A stretch of 64,000 nucleotides of DNA from Alkalibacillus salilacus (GTDB taxonomy: Bacteria > Bacillota > Bacilli > Bacillales > Alkalibacillaceae). The notes below the pieces were generated by a model, which was not told where the DNA came from, searched no databases, and saw only the letters and a list, made by a program, of their open reading frames with translations. The stretch is from NCBI RefSeq assembly GCF_030812915.1, contig NZ_JAUSTQ010000001.1, positions 124,001 through 188,000 on the forward strand. Reading direction: 5' to 3'. The first letter of the stretch is position 1. Every line of letters begins with the position of its first letter. The translations under genes were made by a program, and so were the position numbers. Below are positions 40,904 to 49,446 of this stretch, piece after piece.

Positions 40904-41908
40904 CTATTTGTCTTTTGCGAGTTTCTTTCTATTCGGAGCGAGTGGTGGTTGTTCTAACCATTTATTTTCAGTCATTAAATTGAACCATTCTTTTGTAATC
41001 GTTAGATTCTTTAATATAATTTTCTCATATGTTGTCGTGAGATCTATTCGCATCGCAGATGAAAGACCTGACCCGTGGTAAGATTGTGAAGATTGTAATA
41101 AGACCCCAATATGATATAACATTAATTTATCTGAAAAGGGAGATTCTTGAGAAGAAGTAACTTCTGATTCCCAAGACACAGGAACGGGCAAATTATCTCC
41201 TTTTAGTATTTTTCCTAATGATTGAATTTGCTTGTCAGATGCATTTTGGATGCTTTCTAAAAATTTTCTAACCTCTTTCGATTGTGTTACTTGGCTAAAT
41301 CCGATAGAAAGCGTTTTTTCCATTATCTTCTTTTTTAAATTAAGAGATAGAGCGATAATTTCTGTTGAGGCTAATGGACGTTTATCTCCAAAATAACCAT
41401 CTATAAATTCCTGTCCTGTAACAAATTCAGGTTTCTTATCAGGATAAAAATAAGGGTCTCGTTGTAAATGTCCCTTTTCCAGTAGCAACTCGGTTGTTCG
41501 ATGGTACATGCTCATCCCATCATTACTACATGAATCATAAAAATGCCTTAGGTCTTTTCTAACAGAAGAACTAAGTGAAGTAGAATGTCCTAATAAGCCA
41601 TGAAGCGTCATCATTTGTAAATAGTGCAAACAGAAAATATCAGAAAATAATCTTTTAGTCCCTTTATTAAGGTCTGATTCAGTAAAACCAACTGGGACTG
41701 GAAATCCTTCGTTTTCCATAAATAGTTTTATCTGATTTTTTTGTGTATCAAATATCTTGATCGCATCTTCGAAAAGTAATTTTATTTTATCATCTTCGAC
41801 AATGGATAGCATGTATCTATTGATAATATCAACAGCTGTTCCATTTACATATTCGCCCCACAATGTCCCGACTTCAGCAGATGTGAGTTTTAATTCTTCT
41901 TTATCCAT
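40904..41908 (-). CDS. DUF3231 family protein with two repeated ferritin-like halves
   Basis: The 334-residue protein is made of two similar halves of about 160 residues; each begins with a 'lts-aE-g.LW..y'-like segment and contains 'GFPVPVGF' or 'NLPVPVSW', then a histidine/Leu-rich helix ('HYLQMMTLHG', 'YHIGVLLQSS') and a 'SVRKDL' or 'AMRIDL' stretch. This is the DUF3231 layout of spore-forming Bacillales, related to coat-associated ferritin-like proteins. The role is not established; expression during sporulation is likely from family distribution. It reads leftwards as a single gene. Confidence 0.85.
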   Translation of the reverse strand: MDKEELKLTSAEVGTLWGEYVNGTAVDIINRYMLSIVEDDKIKLLFEDAIKIFDTQKNQIKLFMENEGFPVPVGFTESDLNKGTKRLFSDIFCLHYLQMMTLHGLLGHSTSLSSSVRKDLRHFYDSCSNDGMSMYHRTTELLLEKGHLQRDPYFYPDKKPEFVTGQEFIDGYFGDKRPLASTEIIALSLNLKKKIMEKTLSIGFSQVTQSKEVRKFLESIQNASDKQIQSLGKILKGDNLPVPVSWESEVTSSQESPFSDKLMLYHIGVLLQSSQSYHGSGLSSAMRIDLTTTYEKIILKNLTITKEWFNLMTENKWLEQPPLAPNRKKLAKDK

Positions 41909-41947
41909 GTAATCACCTCATTAATACCCTCCCCAAAATACTGGACT

Positions 41948-42083
41948 TTATAAGGGAAGTTCTAACAGAAGAGTTGGGTTAACGATTGTTGAAGAAATGG
42001 TTGAAAGTCATCAAGGTAACATCGGAATCACGAGTCACGGCAATCGCAATACCTTTTGGTTCACTATTCCAATCCATAAATAA
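41948..42083 (+). pseudogene. Remnant of a sensor histidine kinase C-terminus
   Basis: A short open frame ends at 42083 and encodes 'VGLTIVEEMVESHQGNI', then 'GNRNTFWFTIPIHK'. This is the G2 box and last strands of a HATPase domain. It has no start codon or ribosome site and no upstream kinase sequence: the preceding bases belong to the DUF3231 gene's upstream region. A longer kinase gene was evidently deleted, leaving about 45 codons and the terminator. Confidence 0.65.
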
Positions 42084-42117
42084 TCCCTCATGTGCGATTT
42101 CAGGCACATGAGGGATT
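42082..42117. terminator. Terminator between the kinase remnant and the YeeE-type gene
   Basis: AATCCCTCATGTGC (42082-42095) pairs with GCACATGAGGGATT (42104-42117). T-rich sequence follows on both strands, with TTATTTAT on the minus side. It serves the YeeE-type gene that ends at 42121. Confidence 0.8.
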
Positions 42118-42120
42118 TGT

Positions 42121-43380
42121 TTAACAGAATGAATCTTTAGATTTGGGTACGGATAAACCGAAGAGAGGCCGTAGATACAGGGCCAAGAATGTTCCTGCTA
42201 GAGCTAGAATGCCCCAGATATAACCATGTAGACTAAATGATGCAATACCACCAAAGTAAGCACCAATATTACAACCAAAGGCCAAACGAGCACCATAGCC
42301 CATGAATAAACCACCGATCACAGCAGCCGAAACATTGCCTTTTGTTAGACGAGTAAATTTAAACAAGCCACCTGCTGCTGATGCGATAAACGCACCTATA
42401 ATGACACCGAAGTTAAGCACCGTCGTTGAATCCGTTAAAATCGATGCTTCTAGCGCCTGAGCACTTTCGCCTGACCAATAAGCCCAACTTGCGACATCAA
42501 AGCCAATAAAGTCTGCTGCTTTAGATCCCCAAAGAGCAAATGCTGACGTGACACCCCACGGTGAACCACGCGTCATAAGGGTAAGGGCGTTTAAGACAGC
42601 TAACGCAATCGCTGCTGCGAATAATGGCCAAGAGCCACGGAATAAACGTTTCCATCCTTTAGTCGATGGAACTGTCGCCATTTTTGGCGCGTTACGACGA
42701 CGTTCTATGACGAGCGTCAACCAAGCGACAAACCCGAAAATTGCTATCGACAACAACCACGCACCACCATAACCGAAACCAGTTGTTTCAGCGAGTGATA
42801 CGGGTTGATAAGCTGGTAAATCTTCAGTCCAGAACGGCAGGTGAGCCGCTCCAATCGTTGAACCTACAATAAAGAATAGTAATGTCACAAGCATCACCGT
42901 ACGACCGCCACCAACGGCATAAAGCGTACCTGATGCACAGCCACCACCTAACTGCATGCCAATTCCAAATAAAAAGGCACCCACTAGTAAACTCACACCA
43001 ACAGGAGATACATACCCCGACACTGGTGTATCAAAAAATGAAACACCAAATGCTAGAATTGGAGCGAACAAGGTCACAGCTGCCGCTAACATGACCATAT
43101 GCGAGCGCATTGCCTTACCATTACCGACCGACATTAACCGACGAAATGCTGAGGTAAAACCAAAGCGCGCATGAAACAGCGTATAGCCTAACAAGAGACC
43201 AATCACTAATAATAAGGCTTGAACGCCACTATAAGAGACCATCAAATGAACCATTAATCCTGCCGCTACAATTAACGCAGCAATAATTAGCTTCATTTGT
43301 GGTTTATTTAAACCTGTCTCGTCTTCTTTGACAGTAACAGGGTCTTTTACTTCATCAACCGGCTGTACTTTTGTTGCCAA
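42121..43380 (-). CDS. YeeE/YedE-family thiosulfate (sulfur) transporter, TsuA-like
   Basis: The 419-residue protein has about ten membrane helices and both cysteine-containing signatures of the YeeE/YedE family: 'GMQLGGGCASGTLYAVGGG' near residue 140 and 'LAFGCNIGAYFGGIASFSLH' near 370. In TsuA such cysteines pass thiosulfate across the membrane. I favour the TTG at 43380 as start because AAAGGTGG lies eight bases upstream; a GTG 12 bases earlier falls within that ribosome site. No thiosulfate-using enzyme is adjacent. Confidence 0.88.
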   Translation of the reverse strand: MATKVQPVDEVKDPVTVKEDETGLNKPQMKLIIAALIVAAGLMVHLMVSYSGVQALLLVIGLLLGYTLFHARFGFTSAFRRLMSVGNGKAMRSHMVMLAAAVTLFAPILAFGVSFFDTPVSGYVSPVGVSLLVGAFLFGIGMQLGGGCASGTLYAVGGGRTVMLVTLLFFIVGSTIGAAHLPFWTEDLPAYQPVSLAETTGFGYGGAWLLSIAIFGFVAWLTLVIERRRNAPKMATVPSTKGWKRLFRGSWPLFAAAIALAVLNALTLMTRGSPWGVTSAFALWGSKAADFIGFDVASWAYWSGESAQALEASILTDSTTVLNFGVIIGAFIASAAGGLFKFTRLTKGNVSAAVIGGLFMGYGARLAFGCNIGAYFGGIASFSLHGYIWGILALAGTFLALYLRPLFGLSVPKSKDSFC

Positions 43381-43485
43381 TTTGAAAACCACCTTTTTCT
43401 GATAAATTTAATCGGAATTATAATTACATAGATTACTATATTCGCTACACCCTTGTTTCGTCAATCAAAAAACTTCAAATCACAT

Positions 43486-43518
43486 AAAAAATCTCCTGCT
43501 ATTTTTTAACAGGAGATT
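43486..43518 (-). terminator. Terminator of the MBL-fold hydrolase gene
   Basis: AATCTCCTG (43490-43498) pairs with CAGGAGATT (43510-43518), followed on the minus strand by TTTTTTATG. Confidence 0.85.
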
Positions 43519-43527
43519 ATCGTCCAC

Positions 43528-44466
43528 CTAAGTTTTCTTTAAATAATCCACCAAACCAAGCGCGCAAACACTCATATCCATTTCAAGGAGTTGGTACACC
43601 TCATCATCTCGCGCTACTCCAAGACTATCTAGATACGCTACAACCCGATTAATCAAAGCTTGACGAACAGCTTCAACTTGATGATCTGGTTCCGTTCTAA
43701 CCGCTTCTTCACTTAGCTCCAAAAATATCGGCAACCAATCCCGCATTTGCTCGTAAACAACTTGTGGCTCCGTCGAACGTCCAAAATGGCCAAAATGAAT
43801 CGCATCTACTTCAAGTGCTTCGATTCGTCTTAGCGATTCTAACATGGCTTCTGGGTCAAATTGATTAGGAGACGTCGATGGTAAGACGAATGTTTCACCA
43901 TAAGGTAATAGATGCGGATAATAAACGCCGATCGTATCTCCCGTATAAATCGCATTCGCCTTCGAATCATGAATCGACAGATGATGTTTGGCGTGACCTG
44001 GTGTATCGTAAAATGTGAGTGACCGTGAACCAATTGTCAGTTCACTCCCATCTTCCTGCTCAACAAATCGATCTTCAGGCACAGGCAAGACAGGATCAAA
44101 CAGTTCATCAAATTGGTCACCGTATACGGCTCTTGCTCCTTGAACAAGTTTAGTAGGATCAGCTAAATGCCGTTTTCCCCGTGGATGAACATGTACTGTT
44201 GCGTTCGGGCAATTTTGGAGTAACAACCCTACTCCTCCTGCGTGATCTAAATGGACATGCGTCACAATAATATGTTCCACATTTCCAGGGTCCTCCCCCA
44301 TTTCTTTTAATCCCTCAATTAAAAAAGGAATTGACGGGCTTGCGCTCGTCTCTATGACTGTTAATGCCTCATCTCGAATGATATAACTCCCTGTCCGATT
44401 AGGTAGATTTAAATCATATAAGTCAATTAACGTTACACCGTAATCTAGCGTTTCTAACTTCGACAT
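43528..44466 (-). CDS. MBL-fold metallo-hydrolase
   Basis: The 312-residue protein has the metallo-beta-lactamase fold with the metal-binding motif 'THVHLDHAGG' near residue 70, 'DTPGHAKHHLSIHD' near 155, 'YTGDTIG' near 175 and a later 'HFGH'. These supply the ligands for two metals, as in glyoxalase II-like and related hydrolases. The substrate is unknown. Several Met codons cluster at the start; GAGGGG is closest to the ATG at 44469 or 44466, so the longer form is unlikely. A near-cre sequence lies at 44510-44524 upstream. Confidence 0.88.
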   Translation of the reverse strand: MSKLETLDYGVTLIDLYDLNLPNRTGSYIIRDEALTVIETSASPSIPFLIEGLKEMGEDPGNVEHIIVTHVHLDHAGGVGLLLQNCPNATVHVHPRGKRHLADPTKLVQGARAVYGDQFDELFDPVLPVPEDRFVEQEDGSELTIGSRSLTFYDTPGHAKHHLSIHDSKANAIYTGDTIGVYYPHLLPYGETFVLPSTSPNQFDPEAMLESLRRIEALEVDAIHFGHFGRSTEPQVVYEQMRDWLPIFLELSEEAVRTEPDHQVEAVRQALINRVVAYLDSLGVARDDEVYQLLEMDMSVCALGLVDYLKKT

Positions 44467-44689
44467 CATACCCCTCATTTCTAAGATCTACTTTAGTTAT
44501 ATCATTCGTTTGTAAACGCTTATATTCCTTCTTAATGAATAACCTTTTCCGTTTTAGTCATTATTTGATTAATTTTGAACAACCTATAGGAATTAAATAA
44601 TTTAAATTTGGTAATATTAGTATCTAATAACTGCAAAATTTCTAGTTATATGGTATTATTTAACTACTCTTTTTGTAGGAGGTCGCTTT

Positions 44690-45169
44690 ATGGGACCATT
44701 AAACATTAGGCCTGCAGGACCAAACGACTTTAACACGATTGATGACATCATTCATATCAATGCAAACGATTCATCAAGAAAAAATGGTTACCCATTTTTA
44801 AATAATGTTAAAGACCTAGAAAAGGCCATCGAATCCTATCAAAATCATTTCCATCATTGCGCCATGATGATCTATTTAAACAAAGATTCCATAGGATTCA
44901 CGGGATTACTTTATGAAGAGGGAGACTATGAGGCATGGGTGGTCGGTCCTTATTTAAATAACCTCTATTATTCTACCACCTTAATACAAATTGTCTTAGA
45001 AGAACTTCTTCATATAAGCCACAACTCTTTTACATCCATTTATTTACATGTACCAACAGAAAACGAAGCCTTAATGCAAGCAGCCAAGTGGCTAAATATG
45101 GATGTTTTGGAACAGAAAGAACATTACTTTACTTTTGTAGCTTCATTAAATAACACGCTGACACTTTGA
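44690..45169 (+). CDS. GNAT-like acetyltransferase
   Basis: The 159-residue protein begins with 'LNIRPAGPNDFNTIDDIIHI', a usual start for GNAT N-acetyltransferases, and has a central strand 'MMIYLNKDSIGFTGLLYEEG' followed by 'YLHVPTENEALMQAAKWLNM', like the terminal GNAT strands and helix. The acetyl-CoA loop (Q/RxxGxG/A) is not clear, so the protein may be a degenerate or non-catalytic member. The substrate is unknown. Its last codons form the left arm of a palindromic terminator shared with the convergent gene. Confidence 0.65.
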   Translation: MGPLNIRPAGPNDFNTIDDIIHINANDSSRKNGYPFLNNVKDLEKAIESYQNHFHHCAMMIYLNKDSIGFTGLLYEEGDYEAWVVGPYLNNLYYSTTLIQIVLEELLHISHNSFTSIYLHVPTENEALMQAAKWLNMDVLEQKEHYFTFVASLNNTLTL

Positions 45170-45180
45170 GTCAGCGTGTT
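45152..45180. terminator. Bidirectional terminator overlapping the acetyltransferase stop
   Basis: AACACGCTGAC (45152-45162) pairs perfectly with GTCAGCGTGTT (45170-45180), with short T-rich tracts on both sides. Confidence 0.75.
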
Positions 45181-45185
45181 TTGAA

Positions 45186-45488
45186 TTATTCTTCGCCTTC
45201 GTCATCACTACTACTGTCATCACCAGAATCACTGCTGTCACTGCTGTCACCGCTGTCACCGCTATTACCGCTATCTCCATCACTACCATCTTCGTTCATA
45301 TCAACTTCTAAATTAACATCTTCTTCATCACCACCGCCATCATCTCCGAACATTGGAAATACAAAAAAGATAAAGAAGCCTAAAACTAATAGAGTGATAA
45401 CAATTGCTGTAACCGCCTTGATTGCCGCTGAACCAGTACGGCTTGGATCTTCATGTCTTTCCACATGTTCTTTTTTTTCATCTACCAT
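45186..45488 (-). CDS. Single-pass membrane protein with Asp/Ser repeat tail (100 aa)
   Basis: The protein has a charged N-terminus (MVDEKKEHVERHEDPSRTG), one membrane helix (about residues 26-46) and a very acidic, low-complexity C-terminal tail of SGDSGDSSDS-type repeats. The helix and 'PSRTG' motif are nearly shared with the next gene upstream, so the two are paralogues. The N-terminus is probably cytoplasmic and the tail outside. Acidic surfaces suit halophiles; the repeats could also bind cations. No family is recognised. Confidence 0.75.
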   Translation of the reverse strand: MVDEKKEHVERHEDPSRTGSAAIKAVTAIVITLLVLGFFIFFVFPMFGDDGGGDEEDVNLEVDMNEDGSDGDSGNSGDSGDSSDSSDSGDDSSSDDEGEE

Positions 45489-45607
45489 GCTAACCCTCCT
45501 TCATCTAATACAATGTCCCGTCTTTTACGGTTAAATGACTACATTTAAAACAGTTGTACAACTGAACAAAAACATTTTAGGGAACACTGTTTCACTTTAC
45601 CGTATCA

Positions 45608-45841
45608 TTATGAAACATCTAAGTTGATCACATTGCTGTAATTTTCATTCAAACTCATTTCAACATTACTTCCATCAACGCCTTGGCTATTGCCACCACC
45701 GAACATTGGGAAGACGTAAAATACTAAGAAACCTAAGATTAATAGTGTAATAATAATTGCGGTTACTGATTTAATCGCGGTTGCTCCTGTGCGACTTGGT
45801 TCTTCATGTTTTTCAACATACTCTTTCTTTTCATCAGCCAT
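45608..45841 (-). CDS. Single-pass membrane protein, paralogue of the acidic-tail protein (77 aa)
   Basis: The product parallels its neighbour: 'MADEKKEYVEKHEEPSRTG', then a membrane helix (about residues 25-45, AIIITLLILGFLVFYVFPMF) and a short outer tail without the Asp/Ser repeats. The shared FPMFG after the helix makes paralogy clear. AAAGGAGGAT lies seven bases before the ATG at 45841, so I place the start there. The pair probably arose by tandem duplication followed by tail divergence. The function is unknown. Confidence 0.75.
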   Translation of the reverse strand: MADEKKEYVEKHEEPSRTGATAIKSVTAIIITLLILGFLVFYVFPMFGGGNSQGVDGSNVEMSLNENYSNVINLDVS

Positions 45842-45993
45842 ATTTGATCCTCCTTTAATTAACTTTATGTTCATCAATTACCCGCTTTAGTTTTGTTGTT
45901 AAACTATATTTGTCGAAGTTGTGACAAATGTCCTAGTTAAACATATCAAGCTATCTTGCATATCGTATGAGTGATACGTTAAGGAGGGATTGT

Positions 45994-46347
45994 ATGAATC
46001 CATATAAGAAGCCAAAGGAAGAGGATTTCCACCATCTTTGCAGACAGCATCAGATGCATTTTGTTCATCTCGAAACACAAGATGGTCAAATGTTCGATGG
46101 TATTATTGATGACGTGGATGATCAAAGTGTGACTTTAATAATGCCATGGGGCGACATGGAACAGGATCGGTTTGATGACGGTTATGGAGGTGGTTACGGG
46201 CAAGGTTATGGACCGGGCTATGGTGGCCCTGGATATGGTCAAGGCTACGGCGGACCAGGACGTTACCCAAGACGGTTCAGACGATTTAGACGTCATCGCT
46301 TTCCGTTCCGCTTTTTGAATCGAATTTTCTTCCCTTTCTTTTACTAA
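45994..46347 (+). CDS. Gly-Tyr-rich protein with small N-terminal beta domain (117 aa)
   Basis: The protein has three zones: a small domain (about residues 8-50; 'FVHLETQDGQMFDGIIDDVD') that resembles an Sm-like or SH3-like beta unit, a low-complexity stretch of GYG-G-YG repeats (about 57-90), and an Arg/Phe-rich C-terminus (PRRFRRFRRHRFPFRF). Similar proteins occur in Bacillus genomes as spore or surface components, but I cannot name one. AAGGAGGGA precedes its ATG at 45994. Confidence 0.7.
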   Translation: MNPYKKPKEEDFHHLCRQHQMHFVHLETQDGQMFDGIIDDVDDQSVTLIMPWGDMEQDRFDDGYGGGYGQGYGPGYGGPGYGQGYGGPGRYPRRFRRFRRHRFPFRFLNRIFFPFFY

Positions 46348-46423
46348 TCTTCACAACCACCCATACGTATTCGCCTTCACTTGCATCTTATGTAATAAGG
46401 CGATACGAAGGGTGGTTTTCAGT

Positions 46424-47071
46424 TTGGAAAGGACCATTTATTACCGACCATTAGGCGATTCAATAACACTCGGAACTGGAGCGTTTTTTCATCGCGGTTT
46501 TATTCATTCATATAGCAATGCGATTACCAATGTATTTAAACAGCCCGTTCGAACAGAGCTATTTGCACAGCGAGGCATGATGAGTAGCGAATTAAAACAA
46601 CTGTTAAATGATTCGACTATTCAAAGGCGATTGGCTCCAGCTAATATTATCACGATCACGATTGGTAGTAACGATTTGCTAGAGGCTCACGATCATTTTT
46701 TAAATACGTTTAACCCCATTGTCTTTGAACGAGCAGAAGAAACTTTTTATAAAAATTTGATTGAAATCATTTGGACGCTTCACCTCATTAAATATTATCA
46801 CCCTTCACCTTATTTCATTCGATTAATTGGGTTATACAACCCGTTCCCCCACTTACCTTATAGCGCTTTTTGGATCAATCGATTTAATGCCATCTTACAC
46901 TCGATGGAATCACCACTCGTTCGCTATGTTGACGTTTTAACGCCCATTTCGATTAGGGGCCGCCGTGTACTGTCTTTTGGCGGGGTACACCCTAACCGCA
47001 AAGGCTATCAATTGATTGCTAAAAAAATTAATGAAACAGGGTATGAACCTTTGAGTTATTTGCAACTTTAA
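46424..47071 (+). CDS. SGNH/GDSL-type hydrolase, possibly lacking the catalytic Asp
   Basis: The 215-residue protein has the SGNH blocks: 'PLGDSITLGTG' (Ser near residue 11), a Gly-containing block II, and 'ITIGSNDLLE' (block III). Block V is 'SFGGVHPNRKGYQLIA', where the catalytic His is present but the usual Asp three residues before it is Gly. Most active members read D-x-x-H there, so activity may be altered. These enzymes hydrolyse esters of lipids or sugars. I place the start at TTG 46424, seven bases after GGGTGG. Confidence 0.75.
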   Translation: MERTIYYRPLGDSITLGTGAFFHRGFIHSYSNAITNVFKQPVRTELFAQRGMMSSELKQLLNDSTIQRRLAPANIITITIGSNDLLEAHDHFLNTFNPIVFERAEETFYKNLIEIIWTLHLIKYYHPSPYFIRLIGLYNPFPHLPYSAFWINRFNAILHSMESPLVRYVDVLTPISIRGRRVLSFGGVHPNRKGYQLIAKKINETGYEPLSYLQL

Positions 47072-47078
47072 ATATACT

Positions 47079-47109
47079 AAAAAAAGACCCGATGAACTCG
47101 GGTCTTTTT
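47079..47109. terminator. Bidirectional terminator between SGNH hydrolase and DsbA-type genes
   Basis: AAAAAGACCCGA (47081-47092) pairs with TCGGGTCTTTTT (47098-47109) with a 5-nt loop and T-runs on both strands. Confidence 0.92.
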
Positions 47110-47114
47110 AATAT

Positions 47115-47822
47115 TTACTGACAATTGTCGTCATCACAGTATTCGGTTTTAGATGGTGTGTGCATCATTTGAAGTTTCGGTTCTTGTTTTTCTTCTTCAT
47201 AAACTTTTTCAAGTACTTCGACAAACGTTTCAACAGGTTGAGCACCACTTACCGCATATTTTTCATTGAAAACAAAAAACGGAACACCTTGAACCCCAAT
47301 ATCGCCTGCTTCTTGAATATCTCGGTTTACATTCGATTGATAAGCTCCTGATTGCAAGGCATTCAACGCTTCTTCACGGTCTAATCCAACTAATTCAGCG
47401 CGATCGGCTAAAACTTCTTCATCATTCATATCTAAACCTTCTGTAAAATACGCCTGCATCAGTGAATCATTTAGGGCATTGCCTTTACCTTCTTGTTTCG
47501 CAAACTGAATCAAGCGTTGCGCGTTCAAAGTATTCGTCGGAATAATCTGATCCATATTAAACGTGAGGCCAACCTCTTTGGCTTGTTGAGCCATTTGTTG
47601 ATTCATTTCACGCCCTTGTTCATACGGAACATCATACTTCGTCGCTAACATTTCATGAATATCTTGGTATTGACCTGGTTTAGCGTTTGGGTCTAACTGG
47701 AAACTCTTAAATGCAACTGACACGTCATCTTGATTTTCAAATTGTTCTAGCGCTTGCTCGAATCGGCGCTTCCCTATATAACAGAACGGACAAACCACGT
47801 CCGACCAAATATCTACCTTCAT
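47115..47822 (-). CDS. DsbA-family oxidoreductase, FrnE type
   Basis: The 235-residue protein starts with the thioredoxin-fold strand and active site 'WSDVVCPFCYIGKRRFEQA' (CPFC near residues 12-15), followed by the alpha-helical insertion of DsbA-like enzymes and a C-terminal 'GVQGVPFFVFNEKYAVSGAQ' with the cis-Pro. This is the FrnE/YwbO group, cytoplasmic because there is no signal peptide. Members catalyse thiol-disulfide exchange in redox defence. The ATG at 47822 follows GAGGAGGC. The extreme C-terminus ends with two Cys (CDDDNC). Confidence 0.88.
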   Translation of the reverse strand: MKVDIWSDVVCPFCYIGKRRFEQALEQFENQDDVSVAFKSFQLDPNAKPGQYQDIHEMLATKYDVPYEQGREMNQQMAQQAKEVGLTFNMDQIIPTNTLNAQRLIQFAKQEGKGNALNDSLMQAYFTEGLDMNDEEVLADRAELVGLDREEALNALQSGAYQSNVNRDIQEAGDIGVQGVPFFVFNEKYAVSGAQPVETFVEVLEKVYEEEKQEPKLQMMHTPSKTEYCDDDNCQ

Positions 47823-47903
47823 AAAACATGCCTCCTCTGACATCCATTCAACTCTTATTATTAAGGATATAGGACTGAAAAATCAACTGATTCGATTTTA
47901 CAT

Positions 47904-47931
47904 AAAAAGCCACTGACCTTAGTCAGTGGCT
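47904..47931 (-). terminator. Terminator of the metNIQ operon
   Basis: AGCCACTGAC (47908-47917) pairs with GTCAGTGGCT (47922-47931), followed on the minus strand by TTTTTATG. Confidence 0.88.
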
Positions 47932-47937
47932 ACCATA

Positions 47938-48756
47938 TTACCAGCCAATTTCCTCTAAACTAGCTGAAACTGGGATCAATGCATTGTCATACAAATCTAT
48001 AACTAATTCATGAACACGCTCCTGCTGGTGAATTTCTCCAATTCGTTGGATAATTTCACGATCAGCATTATCTTCACGTGCCGCAATTATATTAATGTAT
48101 GGCGTTGCCGTATCACCTTCTATAAAGATCGAGTCTTCATTCGGTTGATAATCTGCTTCGCGCGCTACACCATTGTTAATTAACGACACATCAACATCAG
48201 GCAGGACCCGAGGCGTCTGTGCAGCAACAATCGGCTCAAATTCAATATTTTTAGGGTTTTCAACAACTTTATCTAGGTCCCCATAGCCATTAAAATCTTC
48301 TTCTAGTGTGATGACACCCGCTTCTTCAAGCAATAATAACGCACGTCCCATATTGGTTTCTTCTTTCGGCAAGGCTACCGTGCCACCTTCTGGAATGTCC
48401 TCAACTGACTCATGTTTCTCCGAGTAGATTCCCATGGGTGCTATGTAAGTCGTCGCAACAGGCTCTAAGTCTAGGTCATGTTCATCAATAAATTCATCAA
48501 AATAAGATACCGTCTGAAAAGCATTAATGTCGATATCACCATTCGCTAGCGCCTGATTCGGCCTAACATAATCGGAGAACTCAACAAGCTCAACTTCGAC
48601 ACCTTCTTCTTCCTCGACAATCTCAGCTATTTCTTCCCATAATGGTACCCCAGAACCGTTTAATCCTACCTTAATTGTTTCATCTTCAGACCCACACCCT
48701 GCTAAAATAACCGTAATTAATAATGCACCTAATACTATTTTAATGTTTTTACTCAT
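47938..48756 (-). CDS. metQ: Methionine-binding lipoprotein MetQ (NlpA family)
   Basis: The 272-residue protein has a lipoprotein signal ending 'VILAGCGS' (Cys about residue 21) and an NlpA/MetQ binding domain ('IKVGLNGSGVPLWEEI', 'NGDIDINAFQTVSYFDEF', 'ALPKEETNMGRALLLLEEAG'). It captures D/L-methionine outside the membrane for MetI and MetN. It is the last gene of the SAM-riboswitch-controlled operon, 27 bp after metI. Like other lipoproteins in the window it is acidic. Confidence 0.95.
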   Translation of the reverse strand: MSKNIKIVLGALLITVILAGCGSEDETIKVGLNGSGVPLWEEIAEIVEEEEGVEVELVEFSDYVRPNQALANGDIDINAFQTVSYFDEFIDEHDLDLEPVATTYIAPMGIYSEKHESVEDIPEGGTVALPKEETNMGRALLLLEEAGVITLEEDFNGYGDLDKVVENPKNIEFEPIVAAQTPRVLPDVDVSLINNGVAREADYQPNEDSIFIEGDTATPYINIIAAREDNADREIIQRIGEIHQQERVHELVIDLYDNALIPVSASLEEIGW

Positions 48757-48783
48757 TTTGAAACTCCCTCTCTATTTTTAAAT

Positions 48784-49446
48784 TTATAAACGTTTCAATC
48801 GCTTAGACAAACGATTGCCTATTGCTTGGAACACTTGCACAATCACGACCAGCAATACGACAGTCGCAATCATAATATCTGTTTCAAATCGTTGATAACC
48901 GTAGGAAATAGCTAAGTCACCAAGACCGCCACCTCCGACAAAGCCAGCCATCGCTGAAGCACCTACTAAGCCGATTGAAGCGATCGTTAAGTTCAAAACT
49001 ATCGTACTTAATGACTCTGGTAGAAAAACGCGATAGATAATTTGCCAATTAGTCGCTCCCATTGATTGAGCTGCTTCAATCACCCCTTGATTCACATCGA
49101 GCAAGCTACTTTCAACTAATCGAGCGATATAAGGTCCTGAAAATAAGACGAGTGGTACGATTGCCGCTACTGTTCCGATCGTTGTACCAATGATCAGTCG
49201 TGTGAATGGCAATATCGCAACGAGTAAAATAATAAATGGAATTGAGCGGAAGGTGTTAACGACCGCATTAATCATTTTGAAAACAAAATTATTTTCCATC
49301 AGGCCATCTTCACGTGTTACAACCAAAGCAATCCCAAGCGGCAACCCGATTAATGTTGCGAGCACCAATGATACTAAAACCATGATCAACGTTTCTTGCG
49401 TCGCTTCTAAAATCCTTGGCCAAAACTCTAGTAAATTAACTTGCAT
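48784..49446 (-). CDS. metI: Methionine ABC transporter permease MetI
   Basis: The 220-residue protein has five membrane helices and the EAA-type coupling loop ('EAAQSMGATNWQIIYRVFLPE'-like; visible as AAQSMGATNWQI). It forms the homodimeric channel of the methionine importer with MetN. Its ATG at 49446 overlaps the end of metN by about 11 bp, indicating translational coupling. The TTG immediately before it is an alternative start. Its position between metN and metQ is the normal Bacillus order. Confidence 0.95.
   Translation of the reverse strand: MQVNLLEFWPRILEATQETLIMVLVSLVLATLIGLPLGIALVVTREDGLMENNFVFKMINAVVNTFRSIPFIILLVAILPFTRLIIGTTIGTVAAIVPLVLFSGPYIARLVESSLLDVNQGVIEAAQSMGATNWQIIYRVFLPESLSTIVLNLTIASIGLVGASAMAGFVGGGGLGDLAISYGYQRFETDIMIATVVLLVVIVQVFQAIGNRLSKRLKRL

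Noticed and set aside
44510-44524. cre site upstream of the MBL hydrolase (TTGTAAACGCTTATA)
   Set aside because: The required C near the right end is T; I keep it as a near match only.
45166-45534. 122-codon Ser/Leu-rich plus-strand frame
   Set aside because: It is the antisense of the Asp/Ser repeat gene; the low-complexity composition is a mirror artefact.
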